The notes under the pieces: generated by a model
Databases searched by the model: none
What the model saw: only the letters and a program-made list of their open reading frames with translations
Told to the model about the DNA's origin: nothing
Position numbers and translations under genes: made by a program
Origin: Desulfobacterales bacterium
Lineage (GTDB): Bacteria > Desulfobacterota > DSM-4660 > Desulfatiglandales > Desulfatiglandaceae
Assembly: GCA_027061865.1 (NCBI GenBank)
Contig: JAMOVZ010000092.1
Coordinates: forward strand, 1-7,400
Direction of reading: 5' to 3'
DNA length: 7,400 bases
Shown: positions 6,682 to 7,400 of the stretch, one piece after another
Layout of the letters: each line of letters starts with the position of its first letter
Position numbering within the stretch: position 1 is the first letter of the stretch

Positions 6682-6812
6682 GCCGTAATTGTCAATAAAT
6701 TTTTCCTTTGCATCTGTATCTATTTTCAAGCAACGTAAACCCATCGCCATGGCAGGATGGCTCATTACAACCGATCTTTCTGTCCACCCTTGATATCGCC
6801 TTTCGGTGCAGC

Positions 6813-7400
6813 TTAATCAGATTCAAACCACCGCTGAAATGCATCTTCATCCTCTAATTGTCTTTTTTTACACTCTCCTGACTCTGAGACGTATACCTTA
6901 GCCAGTGAGTTTCCTAAAGAAGCGGCTTTTTTGAACCAATAGCAGGCCTTATTGAAGTCCTTATCTATTCCCTGCCCTTGATCATAGCAGATACCTAAAT
7001 ACACCATACCAAGGGGCAACCCCTTTTCTGCGGCCTTTTTGAAAAAATAAAACGCCTTTTCATAGTTCTGGGTGACACCCTCTCCATTATAGTAAAGGAT
7101 TCCAAGGTTAAATATTGCATGCACTACTCCTTTGTCTGCCGCCTTCTTGATCCAGTAAAATGCCTTGTCAAAATCCTTGAATGGATCATTCATCAATAAA
7201 TTGCCCAGGTTCCCCATGGCAGGGCCATACCCCTTTTTTGCGGCCTCCTGTAACCAGTAAAGGGCCTTGTTCTTATCCTGTGCTACTGCCAGCCCGGAGC
7301 TATAGCATGAACCAAGCAGGAACATGGCATCAGGGTTTCCCTCCCTGGCCAGCCTTTTCACCCCTTCAATGGCCTTCCTGGCTAGCTCCAACCCCTTTTG
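6813..7400 (-). CDS. Sel1-repeat protein (N-terminus outside the window)
   Basis: The frame is open to the window edge and ends with TAA at 6815-6813, giving 195 visible residues. It contains about four Sel1-like repeats of roughly 36 residues, with the motif A..LG..Y..G.G...D...A..W..KAA..G. Examples are AMFLLGSCYSSG, AIFNLGILYYNGEG and GMVYLGICYDQGQG, each followed by an aromatic KAA-type second helix. One repeat lacks the usual glycine-rich turn and is shortened (NLLMNDPFKDFDKAF). Sel1 repeats are TPR-like solenoids that mediate protein-protein contacts, in bacteria often in envelope, stress or host-interaction contexts. A TTG at 7391 could be taken as a start, but the repeat pattern continues upstream of it (QKGLELA), so the true start is outside. 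It may be co-transcribed with the large basic protein. Confidence 0.88.
   Translation of the reverse strand, partial: QKGLELARKAIEGVKRLAREGNPDAMFLLGSCYSSGLAVAQDKNKALYWLQEAAKKGYGPAMGNLGNLLMNDPFKDFDKAFYWIKKAADKGVVHAIFNLGILYYNGEGVTQNYEKAFYFFKKAAEKGLPLGMVYLGICYDQGQGIDKDFNKACYWFKKAASLGNSLAKVYVSESGECKKRQLEDEDAFQRWFESD

Noticed and set aside
7389..7391. TTG at 7391 as the true start of the Sel1-repeat gene
   Set aside because: The frame stays open to the window edge and the encoded helix pattern continues through it, so this is an internal leucine codon and the gene is cut by the window.
1..7400. CRISPR array, tRNA/rRNA, insertion sequence or phage/defence cassette
   Set aside because: No spaced direct repeats, no cloverleaf or rRNA-like segments, no terminal inverted repeats, and no transposase, integrase, nuclease or helicase motifs in any convincing frame.

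Overview
The window looks like chromosomal DNA of a sulfite-reducing or sulfur-disproportionating bacterium, most likely a member of the Desulfobacterota (former Deltaproteobacteria). The main evidence is the first 111 bases. They encode the C-terminal 36 residues of DsrD, the small winged-helix partner of dissimilatory sulfite reductase DsrAB, so dsrAB should lie just upstream of the window. No other gene allows a firmer placement. There are no RNA genes, CRISPR arrays, insertion sequences, transposases or integrases.

Layout. (1) Plus strand, 1-1475: the dsrD tail, a hairpin with a T-run that may be an attenuator or terminator, then a TPR-repeat protein and a YkgJ-family cysteine-cluster protein. 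The last two overlap by ATGA and are probably translationally coupled. (2) Minus strand, 1453-3689: a two-gene unit, also joined by an ATGA overlap, read from a likely promoter at 3799-3828. The first gene encodes a zinc-ribbon plus HEAT-repeat-like protein. The second encodes a 383-residue protein of unknown family. The end of this unit overlaps the YkgJ gene tail to tail by 23 bases. (3) 3690-3858: a non-coding stretch holding the promoter and a perfect 8-bp inverted repeat. (4) Minus strand, 3859-7400: a large, very basic, probably exported protein of about 935 residues with no recognised family, preceded by a Sel1-repeat protein that runs off the window edge.

How the genes may work together. 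Four of the five complete or near-complete proteins after dsrD are scaffold-like (TPR, HEAT, Sel1) or carry cysteine clusters (YkgJ, zinc ribbon, CxxC-x3-C). Sitting beside the sulfite reductase genes, the TPR/YkgJ pair, and possibly the HEAT/383-residue pair, could be accessory factors for assembly, metal or cofactor insertion, or regulation of sulfite reduction. That is inference from position and motifs. The Sel1 / 935-residue region looks like a separate, less conserved envelope-related locus.
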